Source: Microcoleus sp. AS-A8
Lineage (GTDB): Bacteria; Cyanobacteriota; Cyanobacteriia; Cyanobacteriales; Coleofasciculaceae
Assembly (NCBI GenBank): GCA_039962225.1
Contig: JAMPKV010000005.1
Span: 186,001 to 250,000 of the forward strand
Length of the DNA stretch: 64,000 nt
Direction of reading: 5' to 3'
Positions 37,656 to 47,024 of this stretch are shown here, piece after piece. The number at the start of each line of letters is the position of its first letter. Position 1 is the first letter of the stretch. Made by a program: the position numbers and the translations under genes. The notes under the pieces are model-generated. The model was given only the letters and a program-made list of their open reading frames with translations, searched no databases and was not told where the DNA came from.

Positions 37656-38660
37656 TCAACTTTTCTTAACAAAAAGTTTCTCATACATAGCATTCAGTCT
37701 GATCATCACAGTCTGTAATTTCGTTTCAATAATGATCACAGGAGAGGGGAGAGCTTTCGCTCCAAAACTTTCCTTAAAAGCTATCACTCCTTCTAGCCGA
37801 TCACTCGGATTAAAATCGAACCAAGAATATCCTGCCTCACAACAATTTTTGATAATTTCATACATGAGTAAATTTACAGGTCGTAGCTGAAAATAACCCT
37901 CCAAAGACGCTCCCTGCCAATATACGACATGTTTTTTTGCATAGAAGCAGAGCGCTCCACTCACGATTTTATTTTCATAACGGGCTACCCACAGCTTAAT
38001 ATCGGGTGAATTTTTTTGCAAAATTTCCTGAAAAAGTTCCCAAGGATAACCGAGAGAAACCTCTTTTCCCCATCTCCGTAAAGAGTCTTGATAGACCTGA
38101 TAATACTCCTGCCACTCTTTTTGTGTTAAGGCTGTGGTCACGGTTACGCCCTCTTTGGCGGCTTTGCGAGCTTTGCGAACAATAGAACTCTGTTTTTTAT
38201 AAAGATTGTCAAATCCAGTTTCTAAGTTAATGGCGTGAGTTTCATCTTCTTTGGTGAATTTGATGCCAACAACTCCTGTTTTGAAGGCCAGTGGCTCGTA
38301 AGGATTGAGCCGCCAACTCAAGTTTCCACCCAGCTTTTTTGTTATAAAATCAGCTAATAAGTTCGCATGAGAAATATTAAGATGATCAGTGGAAATCCAT
38401 CCTCCAAAAGTTTCTTATAACGAAGAAGCATGTTTACTAATAAAGCCGCCATATTTTTGCAGACAAAGCGGTAATAAAGCTTGTGTTCCATCTGAAAAGA
38501 TAATGAGCTTAGGCTCTGGGGAAAATTTTCCTTGAGTAAAAGACTCCCAGATTTTTACCCATTCTCTTGAATGAAAATAAGTGGAATAGTCGCATTCTCG
38601 CCAAATTGTATCCCATTCATCTGAACTGGCTGGACGAATCGCCTTAATGGATAAGCTCAT
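37656..38660 (-). pseudogene. FemAB/GNAT-like acyltransferase split by an in-frame TAA
   Basis: The frame from ATG 38660 (MSLSIKAIRPASSDEWDTIW) runs to TAA at 38417-38415, then continues without a frame change to 37656. The downstream part has the look of a FemAB/GNAT acyltransferase (SGALCFYAKKHVVYWQGASL, then LMYEIIKNCCEAGYSWFDFN), and the codons right after the stop read ETFGGWISTDHLNIS, still protein-like. One nonsense change therefore interrupts an otherwise intact gene of about 334 codons. Either a young pseudogene or a sequencing error. Such proteins often act in cell-envelope or exopolysaccharide biosynthesis. Confidence 0.75.
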
Positions 38661-38818
38661 TGAATGCTCGGTAGATTGCAAATAGGTTCAATCACAGCTT
38701 GCACATCCTCATCAATTAACTTTGTGCCCTCGGCAAAATCATAGATGGCTGTCCCATCCTCCTGCCTATGGCTGGTTGTTGACTCACTAATAGCTTTCGG
38801 AACGCGATCATCTTGTGT
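38657..38818 (-). pseudogene. Possible 3' remnant of an upstream gene
   Basis: An open frame of about 53 codons without a start codon, ending (...CNLPSIQ) in a TGA that overlaps the ATG of the acyltransferase by four bases (ATGA). This is the usual joint of two cotranscribed genes, so it is probably the tail of a lost upstream partner. The remaining 300 bp to ylqF carry nothing I can assign. Confidence 0.35.
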
Positions 38819-39128
38819 CTAGATTAGGTTGATAGATGAATTCATACTGAAAAGGTGTTGTAAATCCTTCTCAGGCTGCTGTTTGGTGTCTCACCAGCCA
38901 CGTACAGATTAAGCCTGCCAACTAGTAAACCTTATATTCTGTAAGTATGAGAATGTTTAAGCCTGGGTAATTTTACACAAAATTTTGTTGAGTTGCCAAG
39001 TGAGTCAACCTTGTTCTGCCTTTATTTCCTCACTTCTAAATCAGGAAGCGCAAGTAAACACAAAGATGTAAAGATGTATTGAAGAATTTGACTCTTGTTC
39101 CTAGTCCATTGCGCCTAGCCCCTAAATC

Positions 39129-40001
39129 ATGACTACACCCTCTATCCAATGGTATCCCGGTCATATTGCCAAAGCTGAACGGGAACTTAAAGAACAGCTC
39201 AAGCGAGTGGATGTGGTACTAGAGGTTCGGGATGCTCGGATTCCCCTCTCGACTCATCATCCACAAATTCCTCAATGGGTGGGCAGTAAAGCTAGGGTAT
39301 TGGTACTTAACCGGGTCGATATGATTACTCCTGGTGTACGGCAACGATGGGTATCCTGGTTTCAACAGCAGGGACAGACAATCTATTTCACCAATGCTCA
39401 ACAGGGTAAAGGCATTCAAGAGGTGTCACAAGCCACTCAGTTGGCTGGGGTACACATGAATCAGCGTCGGCGCGATCGCGGAATGCAACCTCGCCCAGTT
39501 CGAGCAGTTGTGATCGGGTTCCCGAATGTCGGTAAATCAGCCTTGATTAACCGATTATTAGGGCGTCGCGTTGTAGACAGCGCCCGTCGCCCTGGGGTAA
39601 CGCGCCAGCTCCGTTGGATACGCATCTCTGACCAAATTGAACTCCTAGATGCTCCTGGTGTGATCCCAGCCAATTTAAAAGATCAGGACAAGGCGATCAA
39701 GCTAGCCATCTGTGATGATATCGGTGACGCCTCTTACGATAATCAACGGATTGCGACGGCTCTGGTGGAGTTACTCCAAGATTTAGAGGTTACAGCCCAC
39801 GGCGGCTTATTCCCTGCCTCTCCCTTGAAGACGCGCTACGAACTCGACCCAACTCCTTTGAGTGGCGAAGATTACCTCAGAGCATTGGCAGACTATCGTC
39901 ATCAAGGCGACATAGAACGTACAGCACGGCAACTATTAAATGATTTTCGCAAAGGAGTACTAGGGCCAATTCCGTTAGAACTGCCACCTCAGGCACCTTA
40001 A
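39129..40001 (+). CDS. ylqF: Ribosome biogenesis GTPase YlqF/RbgA
   Basis: A circularly permuted GTPase needed in 50S subunit maturation. 290 residues: IQWYPGHIAKAERELKEQL at the N terminus, G4 first (LNRVDMIT, about 59-66; NRxD in place of NKxD), G1 GFPNVGKSALINRLLGR (about 129-145), G2 PGVTRQ, G3 DAPGVI, and the C-terminal RNA-binding tail. Length normal for the family. Confidence 0.94.
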   Translation: MTTPSIQWYPGHIAKAERELKEQLKRVDVVLEVRDARIPLSTHHPQIPQWVGSKARVLVLNRVDMITPGVRQRWVSWFQQQGQTIYFTNAQQGKGIQEVSQATQLAGVHMNQRRRDRGMQPRPVRAVVIGFPNVGKSALINRLLGRRVVDSARRPGVTRQLRWIRISDQIELLDAPGVIPANLKDQDKAIKLAICDDIGDASYDNQRIATALVELLQDLEVTAHGGLFPASPLKTRYELDPTPLSGEDYLRALADYRHQGDIERTARQLLNDFRKGVLGPIPLELPPQAP

Positions 40002-40101
40002 TTTTTGTAAATCTATCAGTCTGTTGATTTTTGTGAAGCGGGGTGGGGGGTGTGACCCCTCAGTGGACTAAACTGTTGTTTAGTAGATGCACCCTGATTA
40101 A

Positions 40102-40125
40102 GCGCCCCTTCGGGCGTTTTTTTTT
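40102..40125 (+). terminator. Rho-independent terminator
   Basis: CGCCC-cttc-GGGCG followed by nine T residues, about 100 bp after ylqF. Textbook intrinsic terminator, plus strand. Confidence 0.88.
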
Positions 40126-40759
40126 ATCCCTAAATTGGGGCACAGCAGATAATTTGTGGCTGACAGATAATTTATCGATACTCTTACTCAAGAATGCGAT
40201 CGCTGCAAACATTAATTTTTATTAAGCTTGACGGAGGAGTTTCAGTACTATATGGATTGAGCTGTGTGCCCAATTTCACAGGCACTAGCTCGCTTTATTC
40301 CCGAACAACAGGTGGTTAACCGAACTGGCAGTTGCACAATGTATTGATTAAAGGCATCTTAAGGATTTCTTAGTGAAACTGTGATTGTACGGATGCATTG
40401 AGCAGTTAAATTTGCGACAATTGATAATGATGTCGTCAGCCCTAGAGGTTAGAGAGTGCGGTGTTAGTAGCCCTAAGACTTTAACGCCAAAAAACATATG
40501 AGTAGCTCACGGCAAAGTGGCTCCCTTAGGGAGTATGCAATGCTGTTGACAAGAAAATGCAGCTGAACAAAGCAACGTATGTGATGGGGTGTTTGTAAAG
40601 AAACGCTGAAAAATCAACCCCCTTTACACCCCTCTGGGCAAGCACTAGCGCTCTTCTCCAGAGTAGGATTATGAAAGCTGCGCTTGGCGGGGATGCGCCT
40701 CAGCGTCCAAGGGTTAGACCACTTGAAACAGAAACACTTTACAAACAAACTCTTAAACG
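40126..40759. other. Long 5' region of the RHH-PAS gene, no gene seen
   Basis: About 630 bp between the ylqF terminator and the RHH-PAS gene. I find no supported ORF or tRNA. It may contain a long leader or an unrecognised RNA; no known riboswitch consensus was found by eye. Confidence 0.35.
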
Positions 40760-42733
40760 ATGGCAAGTAAGATAGCGACTTTTAGACTTCCAGAGAACCT
40801 GATTCAGGAGATTCGGTCTCGGGCTGAAGCGACAGGTCGTGATCGAACAGCGGTAGTGATTGAAGCTTTGAAGCAAGCCTTTGGTATGCCCGCAAGCGTG
40901 TCACGCCCAGCGACAGTTGAAGAACTGCAACAACAGCTCAATGAGTTAGAAACTAAATTCCTAACCCTAACCCAACAGCTGAATAAAGTCAGCCCAAAAT
41001 CTGCTTCAGTCAGCAATATCAGTCCGGTTAGTCCAGGGTTGAAGCAGACCGTCGCTTCTGGCAACTCCATACACATCCCTAACTCATTCGTGGCTGAGGA
41101 CGCTGTTTCTACACAGACTCTTCGTGTAGGCGAAGGCTCAGGACACAATGGAGGTGGAGGGTCTAACAAAGAACAGGAACTCGGTTTTACCGAGGGCAAG
41201 CCGGACGAAGCCGAACTGCAAGAATTAGCAGCCAGAATTGAGCAACAAGCGAGAATCTTCGATTTAGTCCTTTCAGCCTCTCCTGACCCCATTTGCGTTG
41301 TAGACCGAGTAGGACGGTTTACCTATGCCAACTTGGCACTGGCTCAATTGTTTGGACTACCCCAGGGACACATCTTGGGTAAGACTTGGCGGCAGCTTGA
41401 GCTACCGTCCGAGTTTATCGAAAGCGAACCCATCGACGGGCAACGGGAAGTTGTATTTGCAACACGGCGACCCTTGACCAAAGAAATTACTTACCGGACT
41501 AACAATGGGGTACGGGATTACGAATGCATTCTCAGCCCCATCTTAGGTGATAGCAATACGGTTGAAGCCGTAATCTGTACCGCTAGAGACGTTACGGAGC
41601 GCAACCTAGTCGAAGAGTCGCTCCGGGAATCCGAATCTAATTACCGCCACTTATTTGAATACGCCAACGACTCGATCTTCATCATTGACTTATCAACCAG
41701 TCGGATTTTGGACGCCAACCAGAATGCAGCAAGGCGACTCGGTTATACCCGTAAAGAACTCCTGAAGTTAAAAACTAAGGACATCGATGGGCCAGTCCCG
41801 CTCGAACGCCAAAAGACGATTAATCAGCAGCTCCAGGCAACGGGCAGCTTCATCTTCGAGCACGCTCTGCGGCGTAAGGATGGTACAAAAATACAGGTTG
41901 AAATCAGCTCTCGGATCATCGAGTACCGCGACCAGCTCGTCTCTCTCAGTTTCGTTCGCGACATCACATCCCGGAAGCAGGCAGAGGAGCGGATGCGTCT
42001 GTTGGAGTCAGCGGTTGAGAATACCCAAGACGGGATTTTAATCACCGAAGCCAAGCATATAGACGCACCAGGGCCGGAATTGCTGTATGTCAACCAAGCC
42101 TTTACCCGTATTACGGGCTACGACCTAACCGAAGTTTTGGGTCGGACACCGCGCTTGTTGCAAGGGCCGAAAACCGATCGCTCTCAGTTAGACAAAATTC
42201 GCACAGCGCTTCAAGAACAGAAACCTGTTCAAGTTGAGTTGCTCAACTACCGTAAAGACGGCTCGGAGTTCTGGGTCGAACTCAATATTGTCCCTATTGC
42301 CAGCAAAGAAGGTAAGGTCACCCATTGGGTCGCACTACAGCGGGAAATTACAGAGCGTAAACAGGCAGAAGCTGCGTTGGTCGCCTCCAAACAGCAGATT
42401 AGTAAGATTCTAGAAAGCATTACAGATGGCTTCTTCACGGTAGATGAGCAGTGGCGATTTACCTATGTCAATCAGAAAGCGGAACAGATTTTACAGAAAA
42501 ATCGAGCCGAACTCCTCGGTCAAAATCTGTGGGATGTGTTTCCAGGGACGGTAGGGTCAACGTTTGAGCGTGAGTTTCACAGAGCCATTAACCAAGAAGT
42601 TGCCGTGACATTTGAAGACTTTCATCCAGCTTTAGGCAAATGGTTTGAAATACACGCCTATCCTTCAGGTGATGGACTTTCCGTTGTCTGCAACGACATT
42701 ACCAAATGTAAGCAGAGCGAAGTGAACAGTTAG
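40760..42733 (+). CDS. Ribbon-helix-helix domain fused to four PAS domains
   Basis: A 657-residue protein. Residues 3-44 are a CopG-type ribbon-helix-helix (KIATFRLPENLIQEIRSRAE, then TAVVIEALKQAF). A coiled-coil/linker (about 52-165) leads to four PAS domains: about 165-285, 290-408, 411-535 and 540-652, each closing in the D-(I/V)-T-x-(R/K) motif of PAC segments. PAS3 has a LOV-like E-alpha motif (GRTPRLLQGPKTD), but Thr-Pro stands where the LOV flavin Cys would be. No kinase, cyclase or other output domain is present. It could be a one-component sensor-regulator with DNA-binding output, which is inference. Start ATG 40760. Confidence 0.85.
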   Translation: MASKIATFRLPENLIQEIRSRAEATGRDRTAVVIEALKQAFGMPASVSRPATVEELQQQLNELETKFLTLTQQLNKVSPKSASVSNISPVSPGLKQTVASGNSIHIPNSFVAEDAVSTQTLRVGEGSGHNGGGGSNKEQELGFTEGKPDEAELQELAARIEQQARIFDLVLSASPDPICVVDRVGRFTYANLALAQLFGLPQGHILGKTWRQLELPSEFIESEPIDGQREVVFATRRPLTKEITYRTNNGVRDYECILSPILGDSNTVEAVICTARDVTERNLVEESLRESESNYRHLFEYANDSIFIIDLSTSRILDANQNAARRLGYTRKELLKLKTKDIDGPVPLERQKTINQQLQATGSFIFEHALRRKDGTKIQVEISSRIIEYRDQLVSLSFVRDITSRKQAEERMRLLESAVENTQDGILITEAKHIDAPGPELLYVNQAFTRITGYDLTEVLGRTPRLLQGPKTDRSQLDKIRTALQEQKPVQVELLNYRKDGSEFWVELNIVPIASKEGKVTHWVALQREITERKQAEAALVASKQQISKILESITDGFFTVDEQWRFTYVNQKAEQILQKNRAELLGQNLWDVFPGTVGSTFEREFHRAINQEVAVTFEDFHPALGKWFEIHAYPSGDGLSVVCNDITKCKQSEVNS

Positions 42734-42756
42734 TGTTCAAGGTATAGGTCTGCTGA

Positions 42757-42794
42757 AAACCCCGTCTAATTCCTGAGAGTTAGACGGGGTTTTT
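42757..42794. terminator. Bidirectional intrinsic terminator
   Basis: AAACCCCGTCTAA and TTAGACGGGGTTTTT form a strong stem with a 10-nt loop, T-run on the plus strand and A-run making a T-run on the minus strand. It serves both convergent genes (RHH-PAS and the chemoreceptor). Confidence 0.9.
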
Positions 42795-42803
42795 GCTCAT
42801 CCA

Positions 42804-45800
42804 CTAGAGCCCGTCAACTTTGAAGGTACCCACTGATGCCTGCAATTCCTGAGCAATCTCTACTGTTTCTTTGAGAGAACCGGAAACTTGGCGTGTGGAA
42901 TCAGAGGTGCGTTCTGAGGCTCGGGCAATCTCCTTCATCAATTCGGTAACCGCCTGAGAAGTCTCCGCCTGGGACACCGTGGCCGTTGAAATCGATTGCA
43001 CCAAATTGTCAATTTGGCGAGACACATCCAGAATCTTATGCAAGCTCTGCTTGGCATCCTCCACCAGATTCGTTCCTTCCACCACCTGACTGGTACCCAA
43101 TTCCATCGCTTCGACCACTTCCGTAGTTTCTTTCTGGATGTTGTGAACAATCTCTTCAATTTCTCGCGTTGCTGCCGCCGAGCGAGCCGCCAGTTCCCCG
43201 ACTTCTTCCGCTACCACCGCAAAGCCTTGACCTTCTTCACCCGCCCGTGCTGCTTCAATCCCAGCGTTGATGGCTAGTAAGTTTGTTTGCAGGGCGATTT
43301 GGTCAATCAGTGAAGCGACTTTAGAAATCTTTTGAGAAGATTCACCCAATCGCTTGACTTTTTTGGCAGTTTCTGCTACAGTTTCTCGCAGAGTGAAGAT
43401 ATTTCGGACAGATCGATCAATGGCTATCCCGCCCGCTTCAGCCGTACTAGAAGCCGTGCGAGCGACAACGGCAGCCTGACGAGCGTTTTCTGCCACCTGT
43501 TGAATTGAAAGAGTCATTTCTTGAAGCGAATCCAGGGTACGGGTCGTTTCTTCAGCCTGCTTCAGGGCTTCCTCCGAAAGCTGACGAATTGCCCCTTCGT
43601 TTTCTCCCAATGAAGTGTTGACCTGACCCGCTGCTTTTTTCACTTTGGTAACAATTTCCCGCAAGCTTTCAATGACGGCGTTGAAAAAGTCTGCTACCGT
43701 ACCAATTTCCCCAGTGGTCACATCCGCACGCACCGTGAGGTCACCTAGGGCTGCCCCTTCCACATCACTGAGCAGTTCTAAAAGCTGCTGTTGAAGTGTT
43801 TCTTTTTGTTGCCGTTGTACGTCTGCCAAGCTTTCAGCCTTGTGGCGTGATTGTTCAATCTGTGCTAAGAAATCCACGCGGTCTAAAGCCAGACCGACTT
43901 GAGTTGCCACCTGCTTGAAGAATGTAATTTCTGACTCCTGCCAAGCGCGTGTGCTGGAACATTGATGGGTGACCAATAACCCGTGCAGCTTGTTGTACGC
44001 CAAAAGAGGAGCGACTAAATTCGCTCGAACCTTAAAGGGTTCCAGTTGACCGAGATAACAGTTACTTAAACCCGCCTCGTAAATATCCTCAACCGCCTTA
44101 ACTCGACCCTGTAGATACTTTTCCACATATTTATCAGCAAAACAAGGGTCAGCAATGTTGGCTCCCAGCGCTTTTGGCCAGCCCATTCCTACTGATTCTG
44201 CCACGATGGTGCCTTGCCATTTCTCATCAAAGAGATAGACAACCGCTCGATCCGTTTGCAGCGCTTCGCGAACACCTGCAATAGCAGTCTGATAGATGTC
44301 TTCAGAACTGAAAGCGTCCCGGATGGTAGAGGTGATTTCATGGAGTTGCTGCGCTCGCAGTGTTTCAACTTCTTTCTGCTCAAGGAAACTGACCCGATCC
44401 AAACAAAGTCCAACTCGAATGGCTAACTCTTTGAGGAAATTGATTTCAGATTGCTGCCAGATATGGGGGTTACTGCAATGATGAGCAATCAGCAAGCCAA
44501 AGAGGTGACCATCTTTAAGAATGGGAGTCACCAAATTAGCCTTGATTTGAAGCCGATCCATTAACCTCAGGTGATCAGGGTGAAAACCCGCTTCATAGAC
44601 ATTATTGGTCGGCACTACACGCCCTTGTCTGTACTCTTCGAGGAGTTCCTTGCCAATGCAGGGGTCTTCTATTTTCGAGCCAATTGATCTGGGCCACACT
44701 GGAACAACGGCTTCTGCGGAAATGTATCCCCGCCCGTCCGGATGGAGGCGATAGATCACAACCCGATCCGCTTCCAGGATTCGTAACGCTCCTTGAACAC
44801 CTTTTTCAAAGACATCTTCCAAATCTTTCTCGGTACGAGCGTTGGAAACGGCAATATCTCCAAATAAACCGGCTTGCTCGGTTTCAGCGGCTTGAGCCCA
44901 CAATAAAGTCTCCAGTCGGCTGGCCATCAGGTTGATATTAGAACCCAGTTCAGCCAGTTCGTCGTGCCCTTCCACGGCAACACGGGTGTAAAGTTCCCCT
45001 TGCCCCAGCTTTTCCACGGCATCACTGACAGCGAGTACAGGACGGGTAGCTAGTTTAGCTAGATAAATGGCAAGAACACTCACCAACAAGGCTGTCAAGC
45101 CAGTTCCCAAAGTCAAAATCAGAAGCAATTGTCGCTGTGAAGCAAAGGCGGTGTCTGTAGGTACAGCTATAGCGGCTTCCCAATCCAGGGCGGGCAATCC
45201 TTCGACTTGTCCTAATTTGGTATAGGCGATCAGTTCGCGATGATTGCTAGGCTTGTGGTGAACGATCACACTATTGGGCTGATCTGTCGCGGGTCGTTTA
45301 TCCCATTCGGAAAAGACGGCTGAAGGTTCTTTATTTTCAATATTCTTGTCCTTGGCTAGAAAAATGTTCTTCGTCGAGGAATCAATCAAAAGAAATTCAT
45401 CGCCATTCGCTCCAAAGGTTTGAAGCTGATTTTCTAGGGCTGTGACCGGCAGACGCGCTCGAACAACAGCAATGGTTTTGCCTGTGGCGCTGTCTTTGAC
45501 AGGTGCAGCGAAGTGAAGGGTCAGTCGCTCAGGATTTTTAGATACTGTGGGGATGACGGCATCACTGATAACAGGCTGATTGGTTCTAAGTACCTCCTGG
45601 AAATACTCGCGATCGCGTTGGTTTGGAATCGGTTCTAGACCTTTGGTTTGGACAATCACGTTACCGTTGAGATCGACCACGGAAATCAGGTCATAGACTT
45701 TGTGAGCTGCGATAAAGCGATCAAGTTGTGATTGCTTTTCCACCAACGGTGTGGCGTTCTTCTGGGAGGAATTCGTTAAAATTGGCAGATTGGCTAGGAC

Positions 45801-46229
45801 TTGAATATCCCCATAACGGTCACGCATAAAGCGATTGACCTTGTCTTGCATACTGACGACGCTGGAGATTTTAGACTGGGTAATTTGCTCAGTAATGGAT
45901 CGGTTGGCAAATTGATAGGCGGTGACTCCAGTCAGTAACACGGGAACGGTGCCTAACGCGATCGCCAAAGCTGTGGCTTTTTGGGTTAAACGCATGTTCC
46001 GCCACTGGAAACCGCCAGATTTTTGAGGGTTTTTAGCCGTGACGAACCCACCTTGTTGTTGAAGCTCAACAGCATTAATTACAGACTGGGGTGAGAGCAA
46101 CTGGAGATCAGGTTGGCTGTTGTCATAAAGATTGAAACTATTTTGATTAACAGCCTTGTGGGACTCTTTTCCGAGTCCATTGAATTCTTGCTTATAAGCT
46201 TTTGGATCTGGATCAAACTGAGTAGCCAT
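42804..46229 (-). CDS. Methyl-accepting chemotaxis protein with two GAF domains
   Basis: A 1141-residue taxis receptor of the PixJ-like plan. Transmembrane segments at about 85-105 and 367-391 flank a Cache-type sensor (including YDLISVVDLNGNVIVQTKG); then HAMP (about 393-445), GAF1 (468-612), GAF2 (645-786), a second HAMP-like region and the MCP signalling domain (about 900-1120, hairpin tip with IDQIALQTNLLAINAGIEAA). In the GAFs the chromophore position reads DHLRLM in GAF1 and NCYLGQ in GAF2: a Cys is kept only in GAF2, and without the usual following His. ATG at 46229 has GAGGAG nine bases upstream. Likely controls filament motility. Confidence 0.9.
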   Translation of the reverse strand: MATQFDPDPKAYKQEFNGLGKESHKAVNQNSFNLYDNSQPDLQLLSPQSVINAVELQQQGGFVTAKNPQKSGGFQWRNMRLTQKATALAIALGTVPVLLTGVTAYQFANRSITEQITQSKISSVVSMQDKVNRFMRDRYGDIQVLANLPILTNSSQKNATPLVEKQSQLDRFIAAHKVYDLISVVDLNGNVIVQTKGLEPIPNQRDREYFQEVLRTNQPVISDAVIPTVSKNPERLTLHFAAPVKDSATGKTIAVVRARLPVTALENQLQTFGANGDEFLLIDSSTKNIFLAKDKNIENKEPSAVFSEWDKRPATDQPNSVIVHHKPSNHRELIAYTKLGQVEGLPALDWEAAIAVPTDTAFASQRQLLLILTLGTGLTALLVSVLAIYLAKLATRPVLAVSDAVEKLGQGELYTRVAVEGHDELAELGSNINLMASRLETLLWAQAAETEQAGLFGDIAVSNARTEKDLEDVFEKGVQGALRILEADRVVIYRLHPDGRGYISAEAVVPVWPRSIGSKIEDPCIGKELLEEYRQGRVVPTNNVYEAGFHPDHLRLMDRLQIKANLVTPILKDGHLFGLLIAHHCSNPHIWQQSEINFLKELAIRVGLCLDRVSFLEQKEVETLRAQQLHEITSTIRDAFSSEDIYQTAIAGVREALQTDRAVVYLFDEKWQGTIVAESVGMGWPKALGANIADPCFADKYVEKYLQGRVKAVEDIYEAGLSNCYLGQLEPFKVRANLVAPLLAYNKLHGLLVTHQCSSTRAWQESEITFFKQVATQVGLALDRVDFLAQIEQSRHKAESLADVQRQQKETLQQQLLELLSDVEGAALGDLTVRADVTTGEIGTVADFFNAVIESLREIVTKVKKAAGQVNTSLGENEGAIRQLSEEALKQAEETTRTLDSLQEMTLSIQQVAENARQAAVVARTASSTAEAGGIAIDRSVRNIFTLRETVAETAKKVKRLGESSQKISKVASLIDQIALQTNLLAINAGIEAARAGEEGQGFAVVAEEVGELAARSAAATREIEEIVHNIQKETTEVVEAMELGTSQVVEGTNLVEDAKQSLHKILDVSRQIDNLVQSISTATVSQAETSQAVTELMKEIARASERTSDSTRQVSGSLKETVEIAQELQASVGTFKVDGL

Positions 46230-46709
46230 GAAGCGGTCTCCTCGAAGGGATAGTAAAGGGGTAAGATTTGAAAAATTGCAGCGCAAAAGCCGATTTGTCA
46301 CGCACAACGGATAAACAGACGAAGCAGGCTAGTACACAATCATGTTGCAGAAAGCGCGAGTGCCTCACAGGGGCACGACGATAGGTCGATCACCCCAAGC
46401 CGGCAATGCACTAAACTAGCGGCTTCATCGGGAGCAAGAGCGCGATGCGACTGTTGCCCTAGGTAGCGCTTTAAGCCCCTGCTTTCGTGAGCTGACTCAT
46501 CCTGCACCAACTCCGATTGCTCGAAGATGACAGAATGCACCCCATGTAATTCGAGAACTAGACCTGACACAACTTGTGTTTCAGAATATTTGGCTCTAAG
46601 GCAGACATCTACCGTGTCAAACCTTCAAGAGCCTGCACAGCCAACCCAACCTCCGCTTTAGAAGCCAATTCTGGGTCACCTTAAGGATTTTGTTTGGGAT
46701 AAAAGTCTT
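46230..46709. other. Upstream region of the chemoreceptor gene
   Basis: About 480 bp without a convincing gene. A 76-codon minus frame (46340-46570) has no motif or RBS. The region presumably holds the promoter of the chemoreceptor gene. Confidence 0.35.
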
Positions 46710-47024
46710 TTAGAGCACTCGTCTACAAGCCACACTCGCTGCGGCAACGCCACCACCAGCCGCAATCAGAGCACCCATTGGGCCTCCGACTGCTTCGCCA
46801 GCTACAGCCATTTCAATCGCTACAGCTAATACACATTCGTCCAAATCTTCTTCGGAACCGGGTTGAGCATTAGGATGATTGTCTCTCCAAGCCTGAGCTA
46901 GAGGAAGTGCCAGTTTGGCTAGTTGGTTATTGAGATCAAATTCTCGCAATTCCTCGCGAGTTACGTAATTAGAATGGTCAGGCTTCAGGTTGCTGGACTG
47001 TTTTTCTGACTTGGAGAGGCTCAT
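46710..47024 (-). CDS. Small glycine-zipper protein, bacteriocin-like tail
   Basis: A 104-residue protein starting MSLSKSEKQSSNLKPDHSNY. The N-terminal two thirds are polar and acidic (LDECV before the tail); the last 30 residues are a hydrophobic Gly/Ala-rich helix with GxxxG spacing (GEAVGGPMGALIAAGGGVAA, then ASVACRRVL). This looks like a short peptide with a leader and a membrane-active core; a Gly-Gly pair (VGG-PM) sits at a plausible leader cleavage point. No peptidase-type ABC exporter or modification enzyme is in the window. The ORF opens nine codons earlier (47051). Function unknown. Confidence 0.6.
   Translation of the reverse strand: MSLSKSEKQSSNLKPDHSNYVTREELREFDLNNQLAKLALPLAQAWRDNHPNAQPGSEEDLDECVLAVAIEMAVAGEAVGGPMGALIAAGGGVAAASVACRRVL

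Noticed and set aside
40126-40759. Possible riboswitch or structured leader before the RHH-PAS gene
   Set aside because: No match by eye to GEMM, cobalamin, glutamine, or other cyanobacterial RNA consensus; left as an unassigned region.
40804-41292. 162-codon frame antisense to the RHH-PAS gene
   Set aside because: Shadow frame with Ser/Leu/Cys-rich translation typical of antisense reading.
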